Shown: positions 1 through 10,856 of the stretch, one piece after another
Layout of the letters: each line of letters begins with the position of its first letter
Position numbering within the stretch: the first letter of the stretch is position 1
Assembly (NCBI GenBank): GCA_037447655.1
Contig: JBBHKE010001588.1
Coordinates: 1-64,000, forward strand
Length of the DNA stretch: 64,000 nucleotides
Origin: Zygnema cylindricum
Lineage: Eukaryota; Streptophyta; Zygnematophyceae; Zygnematales; Zygnemataceae
Direction of reading: 5' to 3'
Made by a program: the position numbers and the translations under genes
Notes under the pieces: model-generated
Told to the model about the DNA's origin: nothing
Databases searched by the model: none
What the model saw: only the letters and a program-made list of their open reading frames with translations

Positions 1-587
1 ATCAATGTAGATTTAGTAAGCTTGACATACCTCGAGTTATTCATATATACTCACAATAATTAAGGTAGGTGGTAGATAACGTACGGCTGGTATGATTCCG
101 TACATTCAGTAGTCAACTCTGTGAGTACAACTTGTAGGACTTTGATTATTTTGATTATCACAGCTGAGTTGATCAAAGAAATGGCAAATTGTTTTTCTGC
201 AACTTTGACTTGTTGGTGTGATCACTCTAATTGATGTCTTGATGTGAAACTTTGTGAAGATATTCTATGATCTAGAAACTATATGTGTGTGTAGTTTTAG
301 TATGTTATGATATCTCTGTAGAATTCTATGAGAAGTCCACCTGGTTAGTTTGAGAAACTGTCAACTGTTTTTTGGGAAACTATGGAGCTTATATCTTCAG
401 GATTCGTTGGTGGATTTAGCTGTCACTATACGAGTTTATAGTGTCTATTATATACTGCATATTGGCGCAGTTTGAGGTGATTTTGTTTATTGTGGAGTAA
501 TCTGTGCTGTCTGAAACATAGCTGTTTTTGAGGTAGTCTGTGGGTGTTTCCGTGAGTATCCATGGCTGAAATAGGCTATGGACAACA
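1..587 (+). repeat. LTR family D, 3' part, inside the arm
   Basis: The sequence matches the end of the solo LTR at 43927-44890 and other family-D LTRs, including the shared tail ending in GGCTATGGACAACA. No PBS follows. The next bases read C-K-A-H-R-L-P-F-P, the end of a Copia pre-integrase zinc region. The LTR therefore interrupts a different Copia element, as on the right arm where gag-protease sequence reappears beyond it. The 5' end lies outside the window. Confidence 0.8.
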
Positions 588-3270
588 AATGTAAGGCCCA
601 CAGATTACCTTTCCCAAAAACCGCAACCTATAAAGGTGAAAAGGTTTGAGATCTAGTTTATACAGACAAATAAGGACCGGCCATGGTACCGTCAGTTGGA
701 GGGAAAAGAGTTATGCTTAGTATTACTAATGATTGGTATAGGTGTTCTAAAGTCTATTTCTTGAAAAATAAATATGAGGCACTAGCTTATTTCAAAAAGT
801 ATAAAGCATGAAGGGAAAAGCTCCATGTGACACCTATAAAGAGAGGGAGGAGTGATAATGGGGGGGAATACACCTCTAATCAGTCGGAGGATATTTTGAA
901 AGAGGAAAGGGTTTAACACCAAAAGACCGTTACAAAGAATCCGGAACAAAACGGTGTAGCCAAGAGACTAAATCGAAGATTAAGAGATAGTGCCCGTAGT
1001 AAGCTATCGGATAAAAAGATAAGAAAACACTTATGGGCAGAAGCTATGAACTTTGCTAATTATCATATGAATAAAGTCCTTACCTTCGTAGTGAAAGGTT
1101 TTACACCTTATGAAAGATGGACCGGTAGAAAACCGGATATCTCACAGTTAAAGGTGTTCTGAAGTCAAGTTTTCAGTCTAAACGCAGAAAAGTCAGATTA
1201 GAAGTTAGATGAAAGGGGAAAGCCGGGGTACTTACTTGGATATGATGAAAATGTAGGGGATATAGAGTTTATAATCTCCGGAGAGAAGATATCATCCTGG
1301 TAAAACACTTGGTACTGATTGATGAAGAAAAGTCCGTAGATCCCTTTAAGTATACTAAAGTGGTTAGAATAAGAATTGAATACGAAAGTGAGTTAGATTC
1401 AGTTTCTTTTAACCGAACTTTGGTTTAGCTGAAGTTTGCAGATGAAGAGAAAAATCTGATCGAGAATGACCCTCTTTTGGGACTAGAGTTCCCAGTTCAA
1501 ACCGAGGAAGAGAACAAGGAAAGACCAAAAATGGATGATGAACGACCAAAAATGGACTCCACGGATAGGAGAGAAGATGAAGTCCTTCGGAGAAATTCGA
1601 GATCGAATTTTGAAGGAGGGAGGAGAAGTAGTGAGAGACTTCAAGAAAGACAAGCAAATAACAAGGTAACTAAGTTGTCACGTTTGAGTGAACCCTAAAC
1701 TTATTCGAAAGCAATTAATAGTCCGAAACATATTAGATGGATAACAACCATTAATGATGAAATGGCTTCCATTATAGAATCAAACAAATATGAGTTGGTG
1801 GACTGACCCTCCGATAAAAAACAGATTGGATGCAAGTGGGCCTTTATGTTGAAACTCAACTTGGATAACACTATTGAGCGGTACAAGGCCAAATTAGTGA
1901 CCAAAGGGTTCACAAAAAAGAAAGGGATCGATTATGAAAAGGCCTTTGCTCAATGTAAAATTTCCCTCTGTGCGAATTTTACTTTGTTTGGCCGCAGTGG
2001 AAGACATCAAAGTGCACCAAATGGACATCAAATCGCTTTCTTACACAAAGAATTAGAAAAAGAGGTCTTCAAGTGACAACCGGAAGGATTTGTGGAGAAA
2101 GGAGAAAAAAGTAAGGTGTGCAGATTGATAAAGTCTCTTTATGGACTAAAGCAGGCTCGACGCAAATGGAACAAGAAGTTGGACGAGTTTTTGACAAGTT
2201 TGGGATATATCCGAATTAGATTGGATCATTCTATCTATCTCCTTGAGATGAGAAAGGTATAATTTTCATTGCTATCTAAATTGATGCTCTGCTTGTTTTA
2301 AGGAAATCCATGTTGAAAATTAATGGACTTAAAAAGGATCTAATGATTAGATTTGAAATGAAGGATTTGGAAGTAGCAAAATATATCTTGGGAATTTAGA
2401 TGGAAAGGGATAGAGGGAAGAAAATAACTAGACTAACTCAAAAGGAAGCAATTGAAAACATGCTTGAAAAATTTCAAATAGATAAATAAAATAGTTGTAC
2501 GACTACAATGGATATAAAAAAGGGAAATTTGGGGAGTTCATTAGGGGGATTTGTGGTCTTGAACGATGAGTTAGGACAAGAGGAAAGCAGGTTTATGCAA
2601 AATATTCTGTACACAGCGGTTGTCGGCATTTTGATCTATTTTATGAACTCTACTCGTCTTGATATAACAGCAGCTGTAACAATATTAAGTAGGAGTCTAA
2701 ATGATCTTAGGTAAAAAGATTAGGAAACCACCAAAAGAGTTATGCGGTAATTGATAGGCACGAGAGAACTATGGTTGAATTAGGAGGGTGATAACATTGA
2801 CATTACCACTGGGAGTGATGCATGTATGGGGATGCTCTGATGAGGAGGTGTACATCTTGATATATATTTTATATTGGGAATGGGGCTTGCTATTGGAGCA
2901 GCAAGCAACAAAAGGTAATTGCTCAGTCCACCATGGAGGCTGAGTACATGGCCTCTTTTTTGGCTATGAAGGAGTTGATGTGGGTGAAATCATTGTTGCA
3001 AAAGCTTAGTAATATGAAAAATGGAGTGCAAATAATATTTTGTGATAATGAAGTTGCAATTCCAATTGCATCAAACCTTAAGCATCACTTTAAAGTAAAA
3101 CATATAGATATCAGATTGAGCTTTGTTACAGAGAAGATTGAGAATAAAATAATTAGTTTGGAACATAGACTCGATGGGTAGATGGTACCAGACATGATGA
3201 CTAAACCGGTTCCTTCTCTCAAATTAGTATTTTGTAGGGAGAAGTGTGGACTAAAGCATAAGATAGATTA
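588..3270 (+). pseudogene. Decayed Ty1/Copia pol (integrase-RT-RNase H), left arm
   Basis: Read on the plus strand with many stops and frameshifts. The order is pre-integrase end (about 588-620), integrase core with RSDNGGEYTS and PEQNGVAKRLNR-like motifs (about 680-1070), integrase C-terminal W-T-G-R-K-P block (about 1110-1370), RT start with GCKW and N-T-I-E-R-Y-K-A-K-L (about 1830-1910), RT body to about 2760, then RNase H (about 2810-3190) with MEAEYMA and CDNEVA-like motifs. Copia order (integrase before RT) is clear. The element cannot make a functional polyprotein. It is the twin of 29158-31836. Confidence 0.9.
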
Positions 3271-3284
3271 AAAAATTTGGGGAG

Positions 3285-4244
3285 TGTTGAAAAAGGTATT
3301 TTATCTTCTATCTCTTTGTTAGTCTATGGTCTTACTACAACCCTCTTACATGTCGTACTCACTGAGGACTAGCAGACAGCCATGGTTGCCTTAGGCAGAC
3401 AAGGAGACTGGGCACATCCTCTTACAAAAGATAGGTGGTCATATAAGGATTTGATCCTAGGTCTTAGAGATTGATCACCGTACAGTGTAGTCGTCCGTCT
3501 TATCTGGTAGGTCTTAATAAAGCGTTACGTATATAGGGTATGATTCGTATTTAACAATGAACTATACGACATATTCCATGTAAGGGATTACCAGACAGAA
3601 TGAACTCCAAAACAAACCAGAAAGCACGAAATATTGGACCGCACGAAATACACGAAACGACATTTAATATCAACGACCGAAATCAATTATTGACTTCAAA
3701 TCGGACGGCTCATAGTGGAGCCAATGTACTTGAGTGGTTGTTTGGCGGTTTGTGAGCTAATGTCGGCGGATGACACGTGGCACGATATGAGTGGACGGGG
3801 GACATTACGAGAAAAGCATTAACGGCTAAGAAAGTGACAAAGTCAACGGGACGGCTATGCTGTACCATGGACGTACAAGATGTTTATCGGCATCTTTACA
3901 TTATTGTACTTTACAGTCTTGTGATTGGTTAAGTTTAGCAGTAATAGGGGGTTCAAAGAGGGATTTAGGACTTAGACAATTTTTGAGGTGCCTCTCTCAG
4001 AGAGACTTGTTGTATTTATAAGCCATCTTTGGCCAGCCATAACTTACTGCTTAGGGTAGAAAATTTATAAATTCTTTTTGCGTGTGACTCAAGGGAGTCG
4101 TGCCCTCACAGATGTGAGGTTGGTCAAAATTTTTGTTTGACCGGGTGGCTTTTATTTGGTCTAAAATTCAAAGGAGAAAATATTATCATGGAGGCTTTAT
4201 ATAAGTTGGAAATCGTGTGGGCCAATGGAGGTCATAGTTTTACA
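3285..4244 (+). repeat. 3' LTR of the arm Copia (family C2), left arm
   Basis: The LTR begins TGTTGAAAAAGG directly after a polypurine tract (TTTGGGGAG, about 3276-3284). It ends at ATGGAGGTCATAGTTTTACA, which corresponds to the ATGGAGGTCTCAGAGTTACA end of the family-C LTR at 60451-61504. It is about 960 bp long. The identical copy on the right arm is 28198-29157. Beyond the end the sequence is LINE coding sequence. Confidence 0.85.
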
Positions 4245-5242
4245 ACATCAAAGTCCAATTCTTTATGTAAGTTGTTGTTGCCAAGGCGGTGGTAGGACGT
4301 AAACTAAGACGGCAGCAAAAGATTGGTAAAGCAACTTGTCTACGAGGGAGGAGGCTTTCCGGGGGATCAAAGATGCCATAGTCGACCAATTGTTGTAGAA
4401 TCTCGAAGAGCCAATCACCAGTTTTGGAAAGGGAGTAAAGGAAAAAAAAGTTAATCGATAAAGTGCGGGCAAAGTAAAATGGGGTTTGGGCAGAAAAACA
4501 AGTTAAAATAGCAAACTTGACTTGTGAACCCGAAAACTTAGAAAGGTCCTCAAAATAAGAAAGGTCGTCTAACAAAGCGTCTTTAACAAATTAATAAACA
4601 AAATCAAGGGCTCCAACAAAGGAACTTAAAGCCCTTATACTCTGTTGAAGAAGGGATATATGGAATCCTCAAGGAAGAGAGTTATCTGATGGTAAAATAG
4701 TCGGGCTCCACGCAATACATTTAGTGACTTTTACGTAAAAGTTTATATTATAAAGTTGTTATACGAAATGGTGAATGGGAGACAAAAACAATGTAGTCTG
4801 ACGAGCCAAAGATATAAGTGTTGTTAGCAATCAAAGAGAACAAAAATTTCGGAAAAGCAGTAACCGATGCTCTTGGTGCCTACAGGTGAGCGAGAGCAAA
4901 CAAAAGGGCTCTAAAAGGTAACCTTCACGAGTACCAATTCCTGATTCCAAAAGGGTAACTTCCCTTAATGATCCTCGATGAGAAAAATAAAGGGCTAGGT
5001 TTAGGCTAGAAAGCTTAGACAAATGGGAAAATTTGGTTAATAGTCGACAGCGCGTGTTGAAGCTCATGGAAAATGGCGTTGCGATTGGTCGAGTTAAAGG
5101 CGTTGGCGATGTCGACTTGGAGAACCACTCAATCCGGATGCAAGTCAAGAATCGTTCGTAAACCATGGACTAACGCCTCACAACCTCCGCGTGTTGTGAC
5201 ACCAAACTGATGCGAGGAAAATTGATATTGGAAAGCCCCTTA
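4245..5242 (-). pseudogene. Non-LTR (LINE-type) reverse transcriptase relic, left arm
   Basis: On the minus strand a broken RT reads FGVTTRGGCEALVHGLRTIL followed by the motif-A-like VDIANAFNS, then a degraded G-T-R-x-G-Y-L-L block where QGDPL is expected, and A-N-N-T-Y where the catalytic A-D-D-T is expected. It ends near T-Y-I-K-N-W, where the Copia LTR begins. Both the QGDPL-like and DD motifs are damaged and several stops are present, so it is dead. The twin on the right arm is 27200-28197. I infer that the Copia element inserted into an older LINE before the region was duplicated. Confidence 0.75.
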
Positions 5243-5934
5243 AAGTTTAAAACACATTGACCTGGTACTATTTTCTTTAAATACCCAAAAACTTAAACTC
5301 ATGTAAACACATTTACTTACCATAAGGCAAAAATTCCTATTATTTTTCACAAAATTAAATTTTATTATTTATAGGAGGTAATTATTTTTATGTTTTGAAT
5401 ATTTTGATATATCTTTTACAATTACTTTGATGAGCGCCTTTAGTTAGATCGTTTTAAAATTTTTGAGGTGTTAATAGCAAGTGAGTTCTATATGGTATGG
5501 TGATGCCCAAACTCTAGATAGCAGTGTAATGTGGGTATTCAACAATCTTAACATGAAATTTTTAAAAATAATGAGCCTTTACATGCAATTTACCTGTATT
5601 CTATGCTTATTTTACATCGAAAAACATAATTTTTTTTGCTGCAACCGTCTAAACTGTACGCACGTCTACAACCGTCACAAATTGTACGCACGTCGTCATA
5701 ATTTAATGTAACGATTTTGTTTTCGAACATCTGAACACTTTAAAAAATACTACGGAGAGTCTTCATTTAAAAACAAAGCAACGATAAAGTTATGGTCATA
5801 GCTGTTTAATTCGTACGAATTTGGACTTTTATGCGATTTTCTATACTTTCCGTAAATTTCGTATAGTTTTCGCTGTATGACGTACAAAAATGTACGAAAA
5901 TTGTCCCCTTAACCCTAAAAAAATCATAAAAAAT
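5243..5934. other. Arm end without recognised gene
   Basis: About 690 bp of AT-rich sequence shared with 26508-27199. The only open frame is 76 codons and is identical in both arms, but it resembles nothing I know. CGTAC/GTACG words are frequent here. Confidence 0.5.
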
Positions 5935-6058
5935 TGGTCAGAGTTTTTGTCTGCCAGGGTGGCAGTTATTTTTGCTTAAACACAAAGGGGTCAGGATTAT
6001 CCTAGAGGCTTCTTGGAAGCTGTCCACTCTGAGGACTTATGGAGGTCTCAGAGTTACA
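5935..6058 (+). repeat. LTR family C, terminal 3' fragment
   Basis: The last ~124 bp of a family-C LTR, ending in GGAGGTCTCAGAGTTACA, match 55233-55352 and 61380-61504. The fragment abuts the inner end of the left IR1 arm. The right arm end is followed, after 89 bp, by the other (5') part of a family-C LTR (25902-26418), so both arm ends lie in or next to LTR-C sequence. Confidence 0.8.
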
Positions 6059-6113
6059 GTTGTACTGATAGATAACAGATTGTACGTAATGTACGATAAT
6101 GTTCCCTAAAAAC

Positions 6114-7016
6114 TAGTGTTGTGTATCGGTAAGGATTTGCCGATAACCTATATGGGCCTTGTTTCGGGTAGCTCATAATCGATATATTGGTACGATATAT
6201 CTATATCGGTGTTATCGCCGATAAATAACTGATATTTATCGGTTATTATCGGCGATAACATCGATATCGATAACTAGTGGCGATATATGAACGGACCGTA
6301 CAGATAAATGTACGCCCAGTTCACTCAACTGTACGTGTTATTCCCCCGACGCGCCCTACTCACAACCCCTATCTACTGAGGTGCCTACCAATCAGATCAT
6401 TTGTACAAGCCACCTACCAATCAAATCATTTGTACAAGCCGAAAGTACAGTAGCCGACATAAGATATGTACAACTCTAGTACGGCTCCAGTTAAAACGAT
6501 GTACCTTTCACATCCGACGCCATGGCTTTGTCCCTTTCTTCCTTGGGATCCACTGGGAACCAGCCACGTGTCAATATGTCTGCTTTTTTGGCAAAAGCCG
6601 CCAAAAGCGCCATTCCGGGATGGCGGCGCTCACGCTGGCCGTCCGCTCGTATTTTCTCATTGAAATTCGTCCGTTCGATTCCGGCGGCGCGCAGAATGTT
6701 CTTTTGCGTCTGTTGTACTTTGTGTCTGCCGTCCTTTTTCCGTTCCATGATCATCAGTTTGTCGTTACAATGCCGTACGTTCCCGTAAAATTTCTGTTCA
6801 GTTAACCGGCCAGAAAGTACTACAAAGTGCAACGTATTTTTTTGTCAAATTCCGTACATTTCCCGTAAAAAACTGTACATTTCCCGTAAACTTTCCGTTC
6901 AGTTTCCGGACAGAAAGTACAGAAATTAGATATATCGGGACCTCTGACACTTATAAAACCGATAACAATTGGTATCGGTATTATCGCCATAATTTTTTTA
7001 CCGATACACAACACTA
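6114..7016. mobile_element. hAT-like non-autonomous element (MITE-like)
   Basis: The ends are 19-bp terminal inverted repeats (TAGTGTTGTGTATCGGTAA and its exact complement). The flanks are CTAAAAAC (6106-6113) and TTAAAAAC (7017-7024), an 8-bp target duplication with one mismatch, as expected for hAT elements. Both subterminal zones are full of short palindromes such as TATCGCCGATAA, typical transposase-binding material. A 29-bp tandem duplication lies at about 6384-6441. No transposase is encoded; the open frames at 6401-6832 overlap on both strands and match nothing I know. Confidence 0.75.
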
Positions 7017-7406
7017 TTAAAAACCATAAAATCATAACCGTCAAAAGTACGGACATAAACGTAAATTGTACCTAAATGTACGAAAATAGACAGCAGCTGT
7101 CCTGAAATAAACGTGAATGTACGATAATGTACTCTAAAAATACTAAAATCTCCCTTAAATAACCCTTAAAGTATCAATATATACGACACAACACGTAAAT
7201 GTACAAAATGTACGGATACATTGTCGGGTACGCATTTTTTTTTTTTTTTCAAAATCGTTAGATGCGATTTTAAGTAGCATTCGCGCGTTCGTTTCGTGCG
7301 TTATATGCGAATTGAACAACTATGGTTCTGGTTACATGAGATTAGTTTTTGTCTTCCTTAATTACTGGTTGCCGTAAGTCGCTACGTATCTTGAGCGGAT
7401 TCGCTA

Positions 7407-7636
7407 ATTGTACACATTTTCAATAAACTTTGAAAAGATTATGTAATTGTACACATTTTCAATAAACTTTGAAAAGATTCGGTAATCGTACACATCTTCA
7501 ATAAACTTTGAAAAGATTATGTAATTGTACACATTTTCAATAAACTTTGAAAAGATTCTGTAATTGTACACATTTTCAATAAACTTTGAAAAGATTCTGT
7601 AATCGTACACATCTTCAATAAACTTTGAAAAGATTG
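7407..7636. repeat. 39-bp minisatellite, six copies
   Basis: Six head-to-tail copies of a 39-bp unit start at 7407, 7446, 7485, 7524, 7563 and 7602. They differ only by ATTG/ATCG, TTTTC/TCTTC and an A/C change. Because 39 is divisible by three, the minus strand stays open with a 13-residue repeat (IFSKFIENVYNYR-like). The open frame is a consequence of the period and is not evidence for a gene. Confidence 0.95.
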
Positions 7637-8217
7637 ACCAGACATTATTCAAAACGTTAACCTAAATGATGACCAACAGGAGTCTTAACTCCCAAGTAAG
7701 ATTAAGCCTACAGTAGTAGCCTAGTAGGTCTTGGGAATTTGGGATACTTAGGGTAAGGTTCCATTAGGCGGTCCCAGTAAAAGTACGGACAAGTCTACTG
7801 ACAGCGTTTACTGGAAGTCCGCTCCATTATGTCGGGCCAGTAACAAGCATTCCTCAATTATGATTGGCGCCACATAAGTTACAGTCCAGATTCTAAAAAT
7901 CTTAAAAAAATCTACAAACGGGATATCTGTACGAAATATCTGTACGACCGGAGGTAGTTAATGATTTGTACATAAAGTTTTCGGCCAGATTTTGATTTTG
8001 AAAATAGAAATCGAAATTTCGAAACGGAATGGCAAAAAGAAGTGTCAAACTTTGAAGGTCGCGGCAAAACCTTGAATGTCAGACGGAGCGTGCGAGGATA
8101 TTTTCAACCTGACATGCATTCAGCGTGGCAGGCGGCACATGGCCTGTACGACGTGCACGCCTGTGATCCCTCGATCAAAGTAGATATGTATTTATTTTTT
8201 GACGTGTACCAATGGCA
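7637..8217. other. No recognised gene
   Basis: Mixed sequence with short open frames only. I see no motif, splice pattern or repeat family that I can name. Confidence 0.4.
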
Positions 8218-8273
8218 ATCATCTCGTGGGCCCCAACTCTCCTCGCGAGGAGAGTTGGGGCCCACGAGATGAT
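8218..8273. repeat. Perfect 56-bp palindrome without spacer
   Basis: The two 28-base halves are exact reverse complements centred between 8245 and 8246 (CCTCG|CGAGG). The arms are GC-rich (…GTGGGCCCCAACTCTCCTCG) in an AT-rich setting. Pairing stops at 8217/8274. It lies in the 2.6 kb found only on the left side of the fold-back region. It could extrude as a cruciform or be the joined ends of a foldback element. Confidence 0.97.
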
Positions 8274-8549
8274 GTGCCCGATTGCTTCGCAGATCTATAA
8301 TAGTGAAACATCCAACGGTCAGGAATCACTCCTACATCATTGGAGCTTCCCGACAGCTTTCCAGTAGCGATGTTTCGTCTTACAAAAAAAAAAGTTTTTT
8401 TTGCTTAGTATTTTCTATTTATTGTGTGTTTCGAATAGTTGTATCCTTCGTAGTTCAATGTGGAGGAATTTAAAGATTTAGGTTTAATATTTGTTCATTT
8501 AATCTTTGGAAAAAACATAATGCTTTGTTAAAATGTATTTCTTGGTTTA
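8274..8549. other. No recognised gene
   Basis: Short AT-rich stretch between the palindrome and the second inverted repeat. It includes an A run near 8382-8391. No supported feature. Confidence 0.4.
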
Positions 8550-9105
8550 GGTTTGCCAGTTGCACATTTTTTTTGATCGTTTTTACTTCAATGTCTTGAA
8601 ATGAAACTAGAACATGGACTAAGTATGGGTGATGGACTATGAAACCCTAAATTCCACACCAAGAAGGGCTTTCTAAAAAAAAATAAAAAAAAAAAAATGC
8701 TTTCTTTCTTAGCTTCTAGCGAGATCGATCCTATTTCATTGGAATTGTGCAAATGTGGGCAATTCCATATTTTTAATTCCAGATTTTTTAATTTTGCCGA
8801 GAGAGTAAAAGTTCAATGCGCGGAAATCCAATGATTTACTACACCGCTCATCGCTTTAGGATTTCATTTGAGTTATTGACGCTTACACTTTGCTATAATT
8901 AACTACGCTACATTATGTTCCGCCACAACATAAAATAACATTAACATTAACATTATTTTATTATTGTTGTGAGTGTATTAATACTAATGTATAATTTTCG
9001 GTCAAAAAACACTCACGCGAAATAATGTGATTGACTCTTAACTTTGCCATGCCATTGTGCTTAAAATGTTAGAATTAATTTCTCTCCATCTAATTTCCTT
9101 AACAT
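8550..9105. repeat. Inverted repeat 2, left copy
   Basis: Reverse complement of 25261-25901 with a few per cent differences. It carries an A-rich run near 8678-8697 and only three units of an AACATT/AATGTT hexamer near 8937-8955, where the right copy has an expanded array. No coding content is recognised. Confidence 0.9.
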
Positions 9106-9184
9106 AAGTAAAGAAAGGGTTAAGGTTATGGTTTTTTGCATGCTAATGTTTGCCTGCAACTGGCATCATGACGCTGGAAAGTTT

Positions 9185-9690
9185 ATTTTTCAAAAATGTT
9201 TATTTGCCTAAACTGTTCATTTCTCAAACTTGTTCAGTTTTTGACAATATTCATTTGTCAAAAACATCAGAAAATGTTAATTTTCATAAAATTTCACAAA
9301 AATGTTCATTTCTCAAAAAATGCTAACATCTCAAAAGCATATATTTGTTCAAAAAATTTGTCGAAAATGTTCATTTTTCACAATGTTCACGTATAAAAAA
9401 TGTCCACTTGTCAAAAATGTTGTTAAAAAACTTCATTCGTCAAAAAAGTTCATTTGTCACATATATTGGTGCCCAAAATATTCATTTGTCAAATATGTTG
9501 ATTTGTTAGAAATGTTCTTTTGTCACGATTGTTCATCTGCCCAAAACGTCACTTGTCAGAAGTGTTATCAAAAAGTTTCTCTCTAGAAAAATGTTTATTT
9601 GTCAAAATTGTTGATTAATCAACAATGTTTGTCTGTCAAAAATGTCAATTATTCAAAAACGTTCATTTGCCAGGAATATCCCATTGTGAA
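9185..9690. repeat. Degenerate tandem field of TTCATTTGTCAAAAATG units
   Basis: About 500 bp of loosely spaced units around GTTCATTTGTCAAAAA, about 20 in number, with variable spacing and substitutions (TTCATTTCTCAAAA, TTCATTTTTCACAA and so on). The weak open frames here are produced by the repeat. It is part of a 1.75 kb segment (9106-10856) missing between the matching blocks on the right side. Confidence 0.75.
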
Positions 9691-9956
9691 AAATATTACA
9701 GCATCCGTCACGATGATAAGGCTAGGAGAGAAAAATGAACCAGCAAGCGGGGATTAAATAAGAAACAGATGCACGACGCAGCAAAGGATTGCAACAATCA
9801 TAAAATAGATGGATGTTACAAGAGGATGAAGCAACAAATGGCGGCCGCAAGTTACATGTCTAATTAAGTCTATACGCTAGTCAAGGTAATGTGCGTGACT
9901 GCGACCTAATTGGTCCAAGACTACACCAGATGTATTAGAAATGAAGTCTACGGTAA

Positions 9957-10217
9957 TTGACTATACTCGATAAAAGTGACTACAGAAAAGAAGCTGTCTG
10001 GTGGCATCAGGTTGGTGAAATGATGTCAGGTGTACGGTACAGAAAAATGTCCCGATTTGGATTAATAAGCAGTGTGGATGATGGCAATATAGTATATACA
10101 GGTGAAATTGCTGCACATTGGAAAATAATGGAAATGTTTGAAGGAACACCTAACACAGGTCCTCTTTTTTCATTTCCGCAAACCAATGGAAGATCAAATG
10201 ATATCGAATTGTATTGA
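9957..10217 (+). CDS. Unrecognised exon-like open frame
   Basis: The frame encodes a balanced, protein-like stretch (VWWHQVGEMMSGVRYRKMSR … SVDDGNIVYTGEIAAHW … NDIELY) with tryptophans and charged residues, unlike the low-complexity shadows nearby. A possible acceptor (GACTACAG) precedes the AAAAGAAGC region near 9986. I do not recognise a family. Downstream, 10240-10490 in another frame contains further protein-like sequence with two stops, so this may be a decayed gene or transposon exon. It lies in the segment found only in the left half of the fold-back. Confidence 0.3.
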   Translation: MTILDKSDYRKEAVWWHQVGEMMSGVRYRKMSRFGLISSVDDGNIVYTGEIAAHWKIMEMFEGTPNTGPLFSFPQTNGRSNDIELY

Positions 10218-10856
10218 TAAGGATATCGCAATATGATCCCGTGGAAGGCTGATATTTCAAGAAAAGAGTGCCATTGCCAATTTTCTTTTGTGCAAAGTGG
10301 TATTGAGCTTAAATTTTCCTGGTACGCTTGAGATGGATGGGATTGTGCATGAGCAACAAAACTGCCTTGTAAATATGTCAAAATAGGAGTAGGAGAAGAT
10401 TGTGAAGCAGGGCCGGAGGCCAAATCGCCTCCTCACTTGTCTCTTGGTTGCATGAATGGTAGCCATATTTTCTGCTTCCATGGAAAATAGAGCAACTGAA
10501 GAAATAAGAGCTCTACCAAAAGCGAAACATACTCTTGAAATAGAACGGCAGCCTGTCTTTGTTACTAACCTAGCCACTATCACAATATTCCACACAATTT
10601 GCAGATGTTACTTCTCTAGAAAAGATAAGAAGAAAATGTTTGCGAGGCTGCAAATGCCAAAAACCACTCATGGTAGTTGCCATGTGATCCTCAGAACAAT
10701 TGTAAGAATGGACTGAGCTGTTGCACCGCCACCTGTTAATCGGGGCGAGATTCAAGCATAGCATACATCAAGTTCTCCACCATGGGGTGATACCGAGCAT
10801 GAAGTTTCAAAGAGAGAGGTGGTGCACTGCTAAGTACTAAATCTGAGTTAGATATG
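10218..10856. other. Left-only segment, no firm gene
   Basis: Open frames on both strands overlap each other here (minus 10007-10423 and 10257-10595, plus 10456-10716). One plus frame near 10250-10490 looks protein-like but has stops. I cannot assign a function or a reading frame. Confidence 0.35.

Larger units (their letters stand above)
1..5934 (+). repeat. Left arm of outer long inverted repeat (IR1)
   Basis: This stretch is the reverse complement of 26508-32423. Paired positions sum to 32442 in the inner part and about 32424 in the outer part, so one arm has a roughly 17-base indel. By eye, from about 2145 to 5934 the arms differ at only a handful of bases. From 1 to about 2130 they differ at several per cent. 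The arm carries part of an LTR, a Copia pol relic, its 3' LTR and a LINE reverse-transcriptase relic. The inner end is sharp at about 5934, where LTR-C sequence follows. The outer end is cut by the window edge, so the true arm may be longer. Confidence 0.95.

Noticed and set aside
5481-5711. 76-codon frame identical in both inverted-repeat arms
   Set aside because: Identity reflects recent arm homogenisation, not selection; no family resemblance.
6491-6832. 113-codon minus-strand frame and overlapping plus-strand frames in the hAT-like element
   Set aside because: Frames on both strands overlap in GC-rich sequence and show no transposase motif.
7404-7652. 82-codon minus-strand open frame with repeated IFSKFIENVYNYR
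   Set aside because: It is generated by the 39-bp minisatellite, whose period is a multiple of three; no start context or conservation evidence.
7381-7660. Possible CRISPR-like array
   Set aside because: Units are directly adjacent without unique spacers, and the window is eukaryotic; it is a minisatellite.
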